In this document: piece by piece, positions 1 to 8,578 of the stretch
Numbering within the stretch: the first letter of the stretch is position 1
How the letters are laid out: every line of letters starts with the position of its first letter
Origin: Paractinoplanes toevensis
GTDB lineage: Bacteria; Actinomycetota; Actinomycetes; Mycobacteriales; Micromonosporaceae
Length of the DNA: 64,000 nt
Direction of reading: 5' to 3'
Assembly: GCF_018332695.1 (NCBI RefSeq)
Contig: NZ_BOQN01000071.1
Span: 1 to 64,000 of the forward strand
Made by a program: the position numbers and the translations under genes
The notes under the pieces: generated by a model
What the model was told of the DNA's origin: nothing
What the model saw: the letters and a program-made list of their open reading frames with translations, nothing else
Database searches by the model: none

Positions 1-13
1 ACGAACATTTACC

Positions 14-43
14 GGCGGCGGTGCGCAGCCGCGCACCGCCGCC
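14..43. terminator. Hairpin terminator after the sugar-binding lipoprotein gene
   Basis: A perfect 13-bp GC-rich stem (GGCGGCGGTGCGC at 14-26 and its complement at 31-43) closes a 4-base loop. It begins six bases past the stop codon of the minus-strand lipoprotein gene. There is no strong U-tract, as is common for actinomycete terminators. Its position suggests the lipoprotein gene is the last or only gene of its transcript. Confidence 0.7.
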
Positions 44-49
44 GAGATC

Positions 50-1126
50 TCAGTACGCGCTTGCGAGGTCCGCCTTGGCGTTGTCCTCGCTGTACTGCCG
101 GTCGGAGATGATGACGTCCTGGTCGACCGGCTCACCGCCGAAGAACTTCTGCGCCGTGGCGAAGGAGAGTGGCCCGAAGCGCGGGTTGGATTCGATGACG
201 GCCGACGCCCAGCCGTCCACAATGGCCTGCACAGCGCCCTTGGTGCCGTCGATGGACACCACCTTCACCTCGCCGGCCTTCTTGCCGGCGCTCTTCAGTG
301 CCGTGATGGCGCCGAGCGCCATCTCGTCGTTCTCGCCGTAGATCCCGTTGATGTCCGGGTTGGACTGCAGTAGCTGCTCGGCGACTTTCTGCCCGTCCTC
401 GCGGGCGAAGTTGCCCGTCTGTTCAAAGACGATCTTGATGTCCGGGGCGACCTTGGCGATCTCGTCCTTGAAGCCGCTGGTGCGCAGCGTGGTCACGTTG
501 TTGCCGGGCGCGCCGAGCAGGATCGCCACCTTGCCCTTGTTGCCCAGCGACTTGGCCATCTCGTCGGCGGCGCGTTTGCCCTGCTCAGCGAAGTCCGACC
601 CGATGAAGGTCAGGTAGTCCTTGCAGGGCGTGGCGTTGATCTTCCGGTCGATCGTGATGATCGGGACCTTCTTGGCCGACGCCTTGGCGAACACCGAATC
701 CCAGCCGTCCGAGTTGAGCGGCGCGATCACCAGCAGCTGCACACCCGAGTCGATCATCTGCTCGACATCGCTGATCTGCTTGTTGAACTGGGAGTTTGCG
801 TTCGTTGTCGTGAGGTTGGTGATGCCGAGTTTGGCCGCCTCGTCCTTGATGGACTGGGTCTCGGCAATACGGAACGGGTTGGCCTCCTTCTCCGACTGGG
901 AGAAGCCGACCTTGGCCGTCTTGAGGTCCAGTTTGGTGCCGCCGTACTGGTCGATCGTGCAGGTGGCGGCGCCGGCCGAGGCCGATGCGACGACCTGGGC
1001 GCCGGCCGAGGCCGGGGCCGCGGAGCCCGTGGAGGAACCGTCGTCCTCGGATTTCGCGCAGGCTCCGGCACTGAGAATTAGTAGGGCCGCACCGAGAGTA
1101 GCGGCCGCTGGGCGCAAAAGACCCAT
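50..1126 (-). CDS. Sugar ABC transporter substrate-binding lipoprotein (RbsB-like)
   Basis: Extracytoplasmic sugar receptor of the Peripla_BP_4 (ribose/galactose-binding) type, 358 residues, expected to be lipid-anchored and to deliver a monosaccharide to an ABC permease. Residues 1-22 are a lipoprotein signal ending LSAGA before Cys23, followed by a Ser/Gly/Ala-rich linker to about residue 50. The body carries family signatures such as LLVIAPLNSDGW, GENDEMALGA and VVSIDGTKGA. I chose ATG at 1126 because AGGAG lies just upstream at 1136-1140; a longer in-frame start at 1183 would bury the signal peptide. No permease or ATPase gene lies nearby, so partners are elsewhere or off the left edge. 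The substrate cannot be read from sequence. Confidence 0.88.
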   Translation of the reverse strand: MGLLRPAAATLGAALLILSAGACAKSEDDGSSTGSAAPASAGAQVVASASAGAATCTIDQYGGTKLDLKTAKVGFSQSEKEANPFRIAETQSIKDEAAKLGITNLTTTNANSQFNKQISDVEQMIDSGVQLLVIAPLNSDGWDSVFAKASAKKVPIITIDRKINATPCKDYLTFIGSDFAEQGKRAADEMAKSLGNKGKVAILLGAPGNNVTTLRTSGFKDEIAKVAPDIKIVFEQTGNFAREDGQKVAEQLLQSNPDINGIYGENDEMALGAITALKSAGKKAGEVKVVSIDGTKGAVQAIVDGWASAVIESNPRFGPLSFATAQKFFGGEPVDQDVIISDRQYSEDNAKADLASAY

Positions 1127-1243
1127 GATTTTGTGCTCCTTAGCGGTGATGAGACATCGGGGAGTAACCGCCTGGAAACACATTCACGCACTATCGAACT
1201 TTTCCTGTCAAGGACGCACGCGCCGACCGTCCCGTGCGAAGGA

Positions 1244-4200
1244 TTAAACGACGGCGTTCGATGTGCGCGCCATGTCCCAGCGCGCCGACATCGAGGTGTA
1301 AAGGCGCAGCGCCTCGTCCGGCCGCTCGCCGCTGAGCACGGCCGCGTCCTCGAGAGCCGCGGCCAGCTCGAAGCGGCGGCCCACCCGTCGGTAGTGCTCG
1401 GCGGCCTCCCGAGCCGGGGCCGGATCACCGGTGCGCAGAGCCTGGCAACGCAGGTGGGCGGCGTGCGCGCGGGCCGGCCGCACCTCCTTGGCGGCCTCGG
1501 TCGCGCAGATCTCGGCGGCCCGCTCGGCGATGTCCATCCGGGACTCCCGCAGGGCGAGCCGCAGCACGTCGGGCAGCCACTGGTGGCGCAGCATCATCGG
1601 CGCGTACGACGGCTGGAGCAGCGGCGCCAGCAATTCGAGAGCCGGCCGGCCCTCCTGCTCGGCCGCGAGCGCGCGGGCCACCAGCAGGAAGTCGCAGTTC
1701 TCCCGTTCCGCCTCGCTGGCCGGCACCGCGTCGGCCGCGTCCAGGTGCGCGGCGGCCAGGTCGCGGGCGTCCCGGTGCAGCGCGATCAGCGCGGCCACCC
1801 CGTGCATCAGCATGGTCACCGCGCCCGGCTCGCGCAGGCCGTGGAACAGGATGCCCGGGCCGTCCTCGGTCACCGCCGACACCTCGGCCAGCGCGTCGTC
1901 CCACCGGCCCAGCCAGTAGTCCTGCACCGCCGTCGCGACCTGCATGTTCGCCGCCAGGCGGTGCGCGGCCGCGAACTCGGCGGCGGTCCGCAGGGTGCGC
2001 TGCGCCTCGTCCAGGCGGTCCAGATTTTGCAGCGAGAAGAGCCGATTGTCGAGCAGGTCGAAGTACGTCCCGGTGAGGTCGTCGCGGCCCTTGACCACGG
2101 CCAGCGCGCGGTCGACGTGGTCCAGGGCGCGTTCGTGATCACGGCGGATCGAGCTGGTCAGCCAGATCGTCTGGAGCGCGAACGCCGTCTCGTACGGCTG
2201 GCCGGCCGCCTCCGCCTCGGCGCGCACCGCCTCCGCCCGCTTCTCGGCCTGATCCAGGTCGTCGAGGTCGCCGCGGCGGAAGTTGGCCAGCAGCACCCGG
2301 TGCCGGGTCTGCCAGATCGTCGGCACCCGCGGGTCGTCGACGGCCTCCCGCAGCATCGCCACCGCCTCGGCCGACTCGCCCCGCCGGTAGCGCATGGTCG
2401 CCAGCAGGTGACGCATCTCGGCCCGGTCGGCCGGGTCGGTGGCGAGGCTCATCGCCTCCTCGGCCTCGGTCATCGGGTAACGGTCGCGGCGGAACTCGAG
2501 ACGGACCAGGGCGACCAGCAGCACGCCGCGCTGCGCCGCCGACGGCAGGTCGGTGCGCAGCGCGCGGCGGATCAGGTCGGCCGCGATCTGCGGGGTACGC
2601 CGGATCACCTCGGCGTGGTGTGCGAGCAGCCAATTCAGCACCCAGGTGTCGACCGCCGGGGTCTCCGCGTTGAGCTGCTCGGCGACCCGGGTGACCGAGC
2701 TGCCGCCGGCCGCGAGCACCTCGGCCGCGTGCCGGTGCAGCCCGGCCCGCAGCGCCGGCGGAACGCTCTGGACCAGCGCCTGCCGCAGGTATCCGTGCCG
2801 GAACGCGAGGTCGGTGCCGCTGTCCACCAGCACGTTCGCGGTCAGCGCCTCCTCCAGCGCGCCGACCAGGTCGAGCGCCGACCGGCCGGTCACCGCGACC
2901 ACCTCGCTCACCGAGAACTCGGCCCCGAGCAGCGCGGCCAGCCGCAGCACCTCGCGGGTCGGCCCGGAGAGCAGGTCCAGAGTGGAGTGCACGGCCGCGA
3001 GCAGGGTGCGCGGCGGTGCCACGGTGACGTCCGGGCCGATGTCGGCGCGGCCCCCGGCGACCTCGATGACGTCCCGCTGCCGCAGCGCGCCGACGAGTTC
3101 CCGGGCGAACAGCGGGTTGCCGCCCGACCGGGTCACCAGCGCCCGCAGGTTCGGGCCGGGCGGGGCACCGACCTGCGCCGCCACCAGGCGGTCGAGGTCG
3201 GCGGCCGGGAGCGGGCCGAGCCGCAGGCCCGGCGTGTGCCGCGGGCGATCGGTGGCGCGGGCGGCCGCGACCAGCAGCAACGGCAGCCGGCCGACCAGGC
3301 CCTGCAGCCGTTCCCACACCCGGACCGTGGCGCTGTCGGCCCACTGCATGTCGTCGACGATCAGGATCAGCGGCGTCGCGGCGCAGGCGGCCCGGACCGA
3401 GGCGACGATCTGGTCCTCGGCCACCTCCGGCTCGGCGACCGGGCTGCGCGGGCGGCGGGAGGCGGATTCCAGGCCGAGGGCCCGGGACAACACCTGCAGG
3501 GGTACGCGGGAGCCGAGCTGATCGGCCGCACCCCAGGCCACCCGGCAACCGCAGCGGGCCGCGTCGGCGAACGCGTGGGTCAGCAGCTCGGTCTTGCCGA
3601 TGCCCGGCTCACCCTCGATCCAGATCGACCCGCCGGCACCGGCCGCCACCTGCCGCACCAGACCCCGCAGGTGATCGACCTCGGCCTCGCGACCGAACCA
3701 GCCCCGATTGGTGAGGCCGTCCCGCAACGCCTTCGCCACCGCGGTCGGCACCACCGTGCGCAGCGGCTCGGGCACCGGCAGCGCGGCCGGTTGCTCGGCC
3801 GAGCCGGCCAGCACCTGCCGCTGCAACTCCTGCAGAGCCGGGCCCGGCTCGATGCCCAGCTCGGCGACCAGCGTGCGGCGGGCCGCGCGGAACACCTCGA
3901 GGGCCTCGGCGTGCCGGCCGGCCCGGTGCAGCGCGCGCATCAGCAACTCGTGCAGCGGCTCGTGCAGCGGGTTGTCTTTGACCAGGCCGGTGAGCTCGGC
4001 GATCAGGCCGTCATCACCGCCCCGGTCGAGCAGGAGCCGGGCCCGCTGCTCGGCGGTGCTCAGCCGCAGCTCGGCCAGGCGCTGCCGGTCCAGCTCCAGG
4101 AACGGGCCGGCCAGCGTCGCGTACGCGTCACCGCGCCACAGTTCGAGCGCCTCGTCCAGTCGCTCGGCGGCGGCCCGGTCGTCACCGGCGTGCATCAGCT

Positions 4201-4534
4201 CCGCCGCGGCCGACCGCAACTGCTGGAACCGGGCCGCGTCCAGGTCGGCCGGCTCGACCCGGAGCAGGTAACCGCCCGAGGCGGTGGTCAGCAGGCCCGG
4301 CGGCAGGGCCCGGCGCAGGCCCGACACGTACGTGTAGACGCTGCCGGCTGCGGTGGCCGGCGGCGAGTCGCCCCAGATCGCCGTGATCAGCTCATCCCGG
4401 CCGACGAGCCGGCCGGCGTGCGCGGCGAGCACCGCGAACACCGCGCGCTGCCGGGCCGCACCCAGCTCGATCTCCCGGTCGGCGATCCAGGCACGGACCG
4501 GCCCGAGCACGCTGACGCGCAAGACTTCCGGCAC
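1244..4534 (-). CDS. SARP-type transcriptional regulator with AAA ATPase and TPR-like C-terminus
   Basis: Large regulator of 1096 residues. Residues about 5-80 are an OmpR-like winged helix (Trans_reg_C), about 85-240 a bacterial transcriptional activation domain (BTAD), so the N-terminal third is a SARP. An STAND-like ATPase follows, with Walker A GEPGIGKT near 308-315 and Walker B LILIVDD near 390-396, then a long helical repeat region to the end. SARPs are pathway or global activators that bind direct heptamer repeats spaced 11 bp apart; exactly such repeats lie 152 bp upstream of this start. GTG 4534 is chosen because GGGAGG stands a few bases ahead of it. The upstream ATG at 4588 has no comparable site. 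The targets are inferred, not seen. Confidence 0.88.
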   Translation of the reverse strand: MPEVLRVSVLGPVRAWIADREIELGAARQRAVFAVLAAHAGRLVGRDELITAIWGDSPPATAAGSVYTYVSGLRRALPPGLLTTASGGYLLRVEPADLDAARFQQLRSAAAELMHAGDDRAAAERLDEALELWRGDAYATLAGPFLELDRQRLAELRLSTAEQRARLLLDRGGDDGLIAELTGLVKDNPLHEPLHELLMRALHRAGRHAEALEVFRAARRTLVAELGIEPGPALQELQRQVLAGSAEQPAALPVPEPLRTVVPTAVAKALRDGLTNRGWFGREAEVDHLRGLVRQVAAGAGGSIWIEGEPGIGKTELLTHAFADAARCGCRVAWGAADQLGSRVPLQVLSRALGLESASRRPRSPVAEPEVAEDQIVASVRAACAATPLILIVDDMQWADSATVRVWERLQGLVGRLPLLLVAAARATDRPRHTPGLRLGPLPAADLDRLVAAQVGAPPGPNLRALVTRSGGNPLFARELVGALRQRDVIEVAGGRADIGPDVTVAPPRTLLAAVHSTLDLLSGPTREVLRLAALLGAEFSVSEVVAVTGRSALDLVGALEEALTANVLVDSGTDLAFRHGYLRQALVQSVPPALRAGLHRHAAEVLAAGGSSVTRVAEQLNAETPAVDTWVLNWLLAHHAEVIRRTPQIAADLIRRALRTDLPSAAQRGVLLVALVRLEFRRDRYPMTEAEEAMSLATDPADRAEMRHLLATMRYRRGESAEAVAMLREAVDDPRVPTIWQTRHRVLLANFRRGDLDDLDQAEKRAEAVRAEAEAAGQPYETAFALQTIWLTSSIRRDHERALDHVDRALAVVKGRDDLTGTYFDLLDNRLFSLQNLDRLDEAQRTLRTAAEFAAAHRLAANMQVATAVQDYWLGRWDDALAEVSAVTEDGPGILFHGLREPGAVTMLMHGVAALIALHRDARDLAAAHLDAADAVPASEAERENCDFLLVARALAAEQEGRPALELLAPLLQPSYAPMMLRHQWLPDVLRLALRESRMDIAERAAEICATEAAKEVRPARAHAAHLRCQALRTGDPAPAREAAEHYRRVGRRFELAAALEDAAVLSGERPDEALRLYTSMSARWDMARTSNAVV

Positions 4535-4685
4535 GTGTCCTCCCGGGTCGGGTGTCCTCAACTTCGAGGGAGACGGGCCGGGTGTCAATGGATAACAGAA
4601 ACCGTCCTTACGGGCAGTCCTCCGGCACAGCCCTTCCCCGCCCGACGACCCCCTGGTGAACTGGCCTATCGGCCTCTATCACGCC

Positions 4686-4718
4686 CTGAAGAATCTCTGA
4701 AGGTTCTCTGAAGAACCT
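4686..4718. promoter_or_regulatory. Three tandem 11-bp direct repeats, SARP-type operator
   Basis: Three consecutive 11-mers, CTGAAGAATCT (4686-4696), CTGAAGGTTCT (4697-4707) and CTGAAGAACCT (4708-4718), share CTGAAG exactly once per helical turn. SARP proteins bind heptamer direct repeats with this 11-bp spacing next to a -10 box. To the right, GACACT (4724-4729) lies 9 bp after the third heptamer and could serve the LuxR-type gene at 4779. To the left, TGATAG on the minus strand (4681-4676) could serve the SARP gene itself. Units two and three also form an 8-bp inverted repeat (AAGGTTCT/AGAACCTT). Confidence 0.62.
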
Positions 4719-4778
4719 TTTCCGACACTTGCTCCCACACCTCGAGGAACTCGTGGGCACTCGTGGGAGGAGCGGGCC

Positions 4779-5402
4779 GTGGAACAGGTGAAGGTCGCGT
4801 TGCAGGCGATGGATCCGGTCAGTCATGCCGGGTTGGCCGCGCTGCTCCAGTTCCGGAACGACATGGTGGTGCTGCGCAGCAACCAGCGGCACGATGCCGA
4901 CGTGCTGGTCGCGGCGGCCGAGCGGCTGACCCCGGACGTGGTGGCGGCCCTGCGCCGCACCGGCGCCGACGTGAGTGCGCCGATCGTGCTGGTCTGCCAG
5001 GAGATCCTCGAGGCCGAGCTGATGACCGCGGTGGAGTGCCGGGTGGTGGGCATCCTGCCGCGCTCGGCGGTCACCGCCGAGCGGCTGGCGCACAGCGTGC
5101 GGGCCGCCGCGGCCGGTGGCGGGGTGATGCCCCCGAACCTGGTCGGCGAGCTGCTCAAGCAGGTCGAGCGGATGCAGCGGGACGTGCTGGCGCCGAACGG
5201 GCTGAACGCGTCGGGGCTGACCCCGCGGGAGATCGACGTGCTGCGGCTGATGGCGGACGGCTTCGACACCAACGAGATTGCCGGGAAGCTCTGCTACTCG
5301 GAGCGGACCGTCAAGAACGTCATCTACGGCGTGACCCACCGGCTGAAGCTGCGCAACCGCTCGCACGCGGTGGCCTACGCCCTGCGGGCCGGGATGATCT
5401 GA
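4779..5402 (+). CDS. LuxR-type DNA-binding regulator with a degenerate receiver-like domain
   Basis: A 207-residue regulator with a clear LuxR/NarL helix-turn-helix at residues 146-203 (SGLTPREIDVL, then SERTVKNVIYGV). Residues 1-120 resemble a receiver domain in length and strand-helix pattern. They lack the acidic pair and the phospho-acceptor aspartate block of true receivers, so phosphorylation by a histidine kinase is unlikely. The GTG start at 4779 follows GGGAGGAGC. The gene lies 60 bp downstream of the SARP-like repeats and runs into the S66 peptidase gene 7 bp later, so the two are probably co-transcribed. A role as a secondary regulator controlled by the neighbouring SARP is inference. 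Confidence 0.8.
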   Translation: MEQVKVALQAMDPVSHAGLAALLQFRNDMVVLRSNQRHDADVLVAAAERLTPDVVAALRRTGADVSAPIVLVCQEILEAELMTAVECRVVGILPRSAVTAERLAHSVRAAAAGGGVMPPNLVGELLKQVERMQRDVLAPNGLNASGLTPREIDVLRLMADGFDTNEIAGKLCYSERTVKNVIYGVTHRLKLRNRSHAVAYALRAGMI

Positions 5403-5409
5403 TACCGGG

Positions 5410-6441
5410 GTGGAAAACCCCCCAAAACTTCAGCGTGGTGACCGGGTCGCCGTCGTCTCGCCGTCGTGGGCCGGGCCGGGCACGTTTCCGGCCACCCACG
5501 ACCTGGCCCTGAGCCGCATCCGTGACCTGCTCGAACTCGAGCCGGTGGAGTTTCCCACCACTCGCCGGCAGGGCCAGCCGAAAGAGCGGGCGGCCGATCT
5601 CATGGCCGCCTACCGCGACCCGAGCATCCGGGCCGTCTTCGCCACGATCGGCGGTGACGACCAGATCACCGTGCTGCCGCACCTCGACCCGGCGCCGTTC
5701 CGGGCCGACCCGAAGCCCTTCTTCGGTTACTCGGACAACACCAACCTGCTCAACTGGCTGTGGCGGCACGGCGTGGCCGGCTACCACGGCGGCTCCACGA
5801 TGGTGCACCTCGCGCGGGGTGGCGCGGTCGACCCCGAGCACCTGGCGTCGCTGCGGGCCGCGCTCTTCGAGACGACCGATCTGGAGATCACGCCGGTCGC
5901 CGCCTTCAGCGACGAGGAGATGAGCTGGGCCGACCCGGTGTCGCTCACCACCTCGGTGCCGAAGATCCCGAGCCCGGGCTTCGGGTGGCACCGGGCCGAC
6001 CGGGTGGTCACCGGGCCGACCTGGGGCGGCAACCTGGAGATCCTGCACTGGAACCTGGCCGCGAACCGGTGGATCGGGCCGTCCGACTCCTACGCCGGCT
6101 CGATCCTGCTGCTGGAGACCTCGGAGGAGATGCCGCCGGCCGACGAGGTGTTCCGGATGCTGCGCAACGCCGGCGAGCGTGGCCTGTTGCAGCAGTTCCC
6201 GGCGGTCGTCGTCGCCACCGCCAAGGCCAGCAACATCGGCAACCGGCCGCCGCAGTCGGAGCGGGCCCGGTATCGGGACGAACAGCGGGAAGCGGTCATT
6301 CGCGCGCTAGCCGCCTACCATCCGTCGGCGATGGCCGTCTTCGGTGTCGATTTCGGACACACGGCCCCGCAGTGGATCCTCCCGTACGGCGGCCGGATGA
6401 CCATCGACGGCCCGGCCCGGCGGATCATCGCGCACTTTTGA
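5410..6441 (+). CDS. S66-family peptidase (LD-carboxypeptidase / MccF-like)
   Basis: Serine peptidase of family S66, 343 residues, the usual length. Members remove the C-terminal D-residue from muropeptides (LdcA) or cleave microcin C-type adenylates (MccF). The nucleophile is Ser108 in the GYSDNT motif (106-111). A glycine-rich GGDDQ segment precedes it, and the C-terminal GHTAPQWILPYGG block is where the family places its catalytic histidine. There is no signal peptide, so it acts in the cytoplasm. GTG 5410 starts 7 bp after the LuxR-type gene, suggesting translational linkage. The last 17 bases overlap the convergent exporter gene. Sequence alone does not separate the LdcA and MccF roles. 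Confidence 0.85.
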   Translation: MENPPKLQRGDRVAVVSPSWAGPGTFPATHDLALSRIRDLLELEPVEFPTTRRQGQPKERAADLMAAYRDPSIRAVFATIGGDDQITVLPHLDPAPFRADPKPFFGYSDNTNLLNWLWRHGVAGYHGGSTMVHLARGGAVDPEHLASLRAALFETTDLEITPVAAFSDEEMSWADPVSLTTSVPKIPSPGFGWHRADRVVTGPTWGGNLEILHWNLAANRWIGPSDSYAGSILLLETSEEMPPADEVFRMLRNAGERGLLQQFPAVVVATAKASNIGNRPPQSERARYRDEQREAVIRALAAYHPSAMAVFGVDFGHTAPQWILPYGGRMTIDGPARRIIAHF

Positions 6442-7903
6442 CGGCGTCCGCCCGCCGCAGCGGCGGGGAGCACGGGTCGCAGAACGTGTCGGCCGGCACG
6501 TGGGCGGCCAGCCGACTCGGGATCAGGATGAACGCGATCACGCTGCCGCTCGCCATCAGCCCCGCGCAGATCAACATCGCGTGCCGGTAGACCGGGTGCA
6601 GCTGGTCGGAAACGGTCAGGCTGCCAGCCCCGAGACCGGCCGCGAGCGGCAGGATCGCCACCGACAGCAGACCGGCCGCGCGGGCCACCGCGTTGTTCAC
6701 CCCGGAGGCGATTCCCGCGTACGCGTCGTCCAGCGAACCCAGCGCCGTCGACGTCAGCGGCGCGACCAGCAGGGACAGGCCCAGCCCGAAGATGATCACC
6801 GCGGGCAGCACGCCGGTCAGGTAGGACGTGCCCGGCCCGATCATCGACATCAGCACCAGCGCCACCGCGCACACCAGCGGCCCGACGGTCATCGGGATCC
6901 GCGGTCCGATCCGCTGCCCCAGCGCGCCCGAGCGGGACGACAGGAACAGCATCAGCACGGTCGCCGGCAGCATCGCGATGCCGGCGGCCAGCGGCGTGAA
7001 CCCGGCCACCACCTGCAGATTGATCACGACCAGGAAGAAGACGCCGCCGTTCGCCGCGTACACCAGCAGGGTCACCAGGTTGGCGCCCGCGAACGCGGTG
7101 GTCCGGAAGATCGACAGCGGCACCATCGGCTCCGGTGACCGGTGCTCGACCAGCACGAACGCCAGCAGGCCGGCCACCCCGACGGCCAGCGCGAGCAGCA
7201 CCACCGGATCGCCGGGGCCGCGCATCGGCCACGCGGTGAAACCGTAGGTGAGCCCGCCCAGCCCGGCCGCGCCGGTCAGCACCCCGGCGACGTCGATCCG
7301 GCGAGCGGCCGACGGGTTACGCGATTCCGGTACGTGCCGGGCCGCGACCCACAGCACGAACGCGGCCACCGGCACGTTGATCAGGAAGATGTAGCGCCAG
7401 CTGCCGGCCTCGACGAGCCAGCCGCCGAGGAACGGCCCGGCCGCACCGCCGATGCCGCCCAGCCCCGACCAGGCGCCGATCGCCCGGGCCCGGTCGTCGC
7501 GGATGAAGGACGCCTCCAGGATCGCCAGCGCTCCCGGGGTGAGCAGGGCGCCGCCGATGCCCTGCAGCACCCGGGCGCCGATCAGCAGCTCGATGTTCGG
7601 CGCCAGCCCGCACAGCAGCGAGGCGGTGGCGAACCAGGCGATGCCGATCATGAAGACGCGCTTGCGGCCGAACCGGTCACCCAGCGACCCGCCCAGCAGG
7701 ATCAGCGAGGCCAGGCTCAACGCGTACCCGTTGACGGTCCACTGCAGGCCGGACGCCTCGGCGGACAGGCTGCGCCCGATCTCGGGCAGCGCGATGTTCA
7801 CCACCGTGGCGTCGACGAAGGCCAGGCTGGTGCCGAGCACGGTGGCCAGCAGGACCCAGCGGCCGGTTGCGCTGCGGTATTTGATCAACTCGTCCTGGGC
7901 CAT
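6425..7903 (-). CDS. MFS drug exporter, DHA2 (EmrB/QacA) family
   Basis: Proton-driven multidrug exporter of 492 residues, the usual length for the 14-helix DHA2 group. Family motifs visible include LDRFGRK-like LGDRFGRKRVF (motif A, loop 2-3), the N-terminal FVDATVVNIALPEIG in helix 1 (motif D1), and GPFLGGWL in helix 5 (motif C, typical of antiporters). The start at ATG 7903 matches the cytosolic N-terminus MAQDELIKYRS. It is transcribed toward and overlaps by 17 bp the S66 peptidase gene. No dedicated local repressor is evident. The substrate is unknown. Confidence 0.88.
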   Translation of the reverse strand: MAQDELIKYRSATGRWVLLATVLGTSLAFVDATVVNIALPEIGRSLSAEASGLQWTVNGYALSLASLILLGGSLGDRFGRKRVFMIGIAWFATASLLCGLAPNIELLIGARVLQGIGGALLTPGALAILEASFIRDDRARAIGAWSGLGGIGGAAGPFLGGWLVEAGSWRYIFLINVPVAAFVLWVAARHVPESRNPSAARRIDVAGVLTGAAGLGGLTYGFTAWPMRGPGDPVVLLALAVGVAGLLAFVLVEHRSPEPMVPLSIFRTTAFAGANLVTLLVYAANGGVFFLVVINLQVVAGFTPLAAGIAMLPATVLMLFLSSRSGALGQRIGPRIPMTVGPLVCAVALVLMSMIGPGTSYLTGVLPAVIIFGLGLSLLVAPLTSTALGSLDDAYAGIASGVNNAVARAAGLLSVAILPLAAGLGAGSLTVSDQLHPVYRHAMLICAGLMASGSVIAFILIPSRLAAHVPADTFCDPCSPPLRRADAVKSAR

Positions 7904-7922
7904 GCGCCGAGGCTACGCGCGG

Positions 7923-8414
7923 TCAGGCCACGGTGTGGCTGCGCGGCTCCGAAGCGTGGGTGGCGGTCGGGCGTACGGCTCGGGTGGATGGCCGGAAGGC
8001 CGCGCTCGCCACAGCCGCCGACACGCTCGCCTGGCCGGCCAGGTACGGCCTGCGCAGGATCAGGCCGTCCAGGCGGGCGCAGAGCTCGGCGCGCTGGAAC
8101 GGCTTGGTCAGGTAGTCGTCGGCGCCGGCGTCCAGGGCGGCGAGGATCCGCTGGTCGTTGACGTCGGCGCTGATCAGCATCACCGGCAGGAGCGCGGTGG
8201 CCGGCTCGGATCGCAACCGGCGGCACAGCTCGATGCCGGACTCGCCGGGCATCCGCACGTCGAGCAGCGCGGCGTCGATGCCGCCACCGCGCAGCGCGGC
8301 CATCGCGGAGGCGGCGTCCTCGGCGGCGACGACCTCGTGCCCGGCCCGGCGCAGCGCGAGGGTGAGCAGCTCGCGGTGGTCGGCGTCGTCGTCGGCGATG
8401 AGCACGGTTGACAC
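7923..8414 (-). CDS. Stand-alone response regulator receiver protein
   Basis: A 163-residue protein consisting of one CheY-like receiver domain (about 1-122) and a 40-residue low-complexity tail with no output domain. Receiver landmarks are intact: acidic ADDD at 7-10, phospho-acceptor Asp52 in LLDVRMP, and the conserved Lys in YLTKPF. It probably relays phosphate or acts by protein contact. GTG 8414 is chosen because GGAGG lies at 8421-8425; longer starts would add residues unlike any receiver. It sits divergently from hipB, and its promoter must lie among or beside the three palindromes at 8493-8566. No kinase gene is adjacent. Confidence 0.82.
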   Translation of the reverse strand: MSTVLIADDDADHRELLTLALRRAGHEVVAAEDAASAMAALRGGGIDAALLDVRMPGESGIELCRRLRSEPATALLPVMLISADVNDQRILAALDAGADDYLTKPFQRAELCARLDGLILRRPYLAGQASVSAAVASAAFRPSTRAVRPTATHASEPRSHTVA

Positions 8415-8492
8415 GAGGGCCTCCAGGAACGGAAAGCTCGAACATCCTGATGTTCGGCAACCCGCCCGAAACCACTGAGCCGTTTCCCCTGA

Positions 8493-8566
8493 TGCGCACG
8501 TACGTGCACACCAAGGCGATTGTGCGCGTACGTGCACAACGGCTAGGATGTGCGCGTACGCGCACA
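8493..8566. promoter_or_regulatory. Three 18-bp palindromic operators with 28-bp spacing upstream of hipB
   Basis: Near-identical palindromes lie at 8493-8510, 8521-8538 and 8549-8566; the last, TGTGCGCGTACGCGCACA, is perfect. Their starts are exactly 28 bp apart. TAGGAT (8544-8549), between the second and third copies, is a good -10 for hipB, so bound repressor would cover the promoter. HipB-type antitoxins autoregulate through repeated palindromes, so these are the likely HipB operators. They could also affect the divergent receiver gene. Confidence 0.75.
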
Positions 8567-8578
8567 GCGGGAGGTGCC

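Noticed and set aside
1133-4711. A 1192-codon open frame on the plus strand opposite the SARP gene
   Set aside because: Its product is Arg/Gly/Gln/His-rich with no domain, and it mirrors a gene with clear BTAD and ATPase motifs. Long antisense frames are expected at this G+C content.
4686-4718. A simple terminator made by AAGGTTCT/AGAACCTT
   Set aside because: The 8-bp inverted repeat lies between two divergent genes, where no transcript ends, and the dominant signal is three 11-bp direct repeats.
8493-8566. A CRISPR array
   Set aside because: The three repeats are palindromes with only 10-bp gaps in a promoter, not repeats with unique 30-40 bp spacers.
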